Shown here in pieces: positions 6,341 through 6,401 of a stretch of DNA of 6,401 nucleotides. The stretch is taken from NCBI GenBank assembly GCA_005793025.1, contig SXQI01000032.1, positions 1-6,401 on the forward strand, written 5' to 3'. Positions within the stretch are counted from its first letter, which is position 1. Every line of letters begins with the position of its first letter. The stretch comes from Verrucomicrobiales bacterium. Its GTDB lineage: Bacteria; Verrucomicrobiota; Verrucomicrobiia; Limisphaerales; SXQI01. The translations under genes and the position numbers were made by a program. Under the pieces are notes generated by a model. That model ran no database searches, was not told the DNA's origin, and saw only the letters and a list, made by a program, of their open reading frames with translations.

Positions 6341-6401
6341 ATGAGAACAAACAATGTCCTCGTCATAGAACCTGCCCAATCCTGGAAGCGGCTGCAAGGC
6401 G
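6341..6401 (+). CDS. Start of an unidentified gene, truncated by right edge
   Basis: An ATG at 6341 opens a frame that stays open for 20 codons to the window end (MRTNNVLVIEPAQSWKRLQG). A purine-rich AAGAAG lies 8 bases upstream. I do not recognise the protein, and 20 residues are too few to assign it. The placement directly after a perfect inverted repeat would suit either a regulated gene or the first gene of an insertion element; no transposase motif is visible in so short a piece. Confidence 0.45.
   Translation, partial: MRTNNVLVIEPAQSWKRLQG

Overview
The window looks like a chromosomal segment from a Gram-negative bacterium with moderate G+C content. It is most likely from the Planctomycetota-Verrucomicrobiota group, with Verrucomicrobiota my first guess. 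This rests on remembered family resemblance: the secreted sialidase-like protein with its Cys-x-Cys-Cys motif, the small membrane-anchored protein and the heparan-acetyltransferase-like membrane protein are all protein types I associate with that group. No rRNA or other marker is present to prove it.

Left part (1-3061, all + strand): a tightly packed run of four genes for late haem synthesis and iron-sulfur assembly. It holds the C-terminal three quarters or so of a HemY-type (FAD) porphyrinogen oxidase (cut by the left edge), a ferrochelatase (HemH) whose start overlaps the hemY stop by one base, an A-type Fe-S carrier (IscA/ErpA/HesB family), and an HscB-type J-domain co-chaperone whose start overlaps the carrier's stop as ATGA. 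The ferrochelatase carries an internal five-cysteine segment of the kind that holds a [2Fe-2S] cluster in some bacterial ferrochelatases. The two Fe-S genes downstream may therefore serve their own neighbour.

Middle part (3116-5011, + strand): a secreted sialidase-like (BNR/beta-propeller type) protein of unknown substrate with four conserved-looking cysteines, then a 223-residue protein with a single N-terminal membrane anchor. Neither has an assignable enzymatic function.

Right part: a - strand gene (5041-6186), convergent with the previous ones, encodes a polytopic acyltransferase of the heparan-alpha-glucosaminide N-acetyltransferase/DUF5009 type with its putative active-site histidine. 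It is followed by a 154-bp divergent intergenic region. That region contains a nested perfect inverted repeat (9-bp outer arms, 6-bp inner arms) ending exactly at the ATG of a + strand reading frame that runs off the right edge. This is the least explained part of the window and could be the edge of a mobile element or a translational control structure.

No tRNA, rRNA, CRISPR array or complete insertion sequence was seen. There is no gene-free stretch longer than 300 bases. I did not find a clearly new multi-gene system. The most useful leads are the haem/Fe-S gene coupling, the cysteine-bearing propeller protein, and the structured leader at the right edge.
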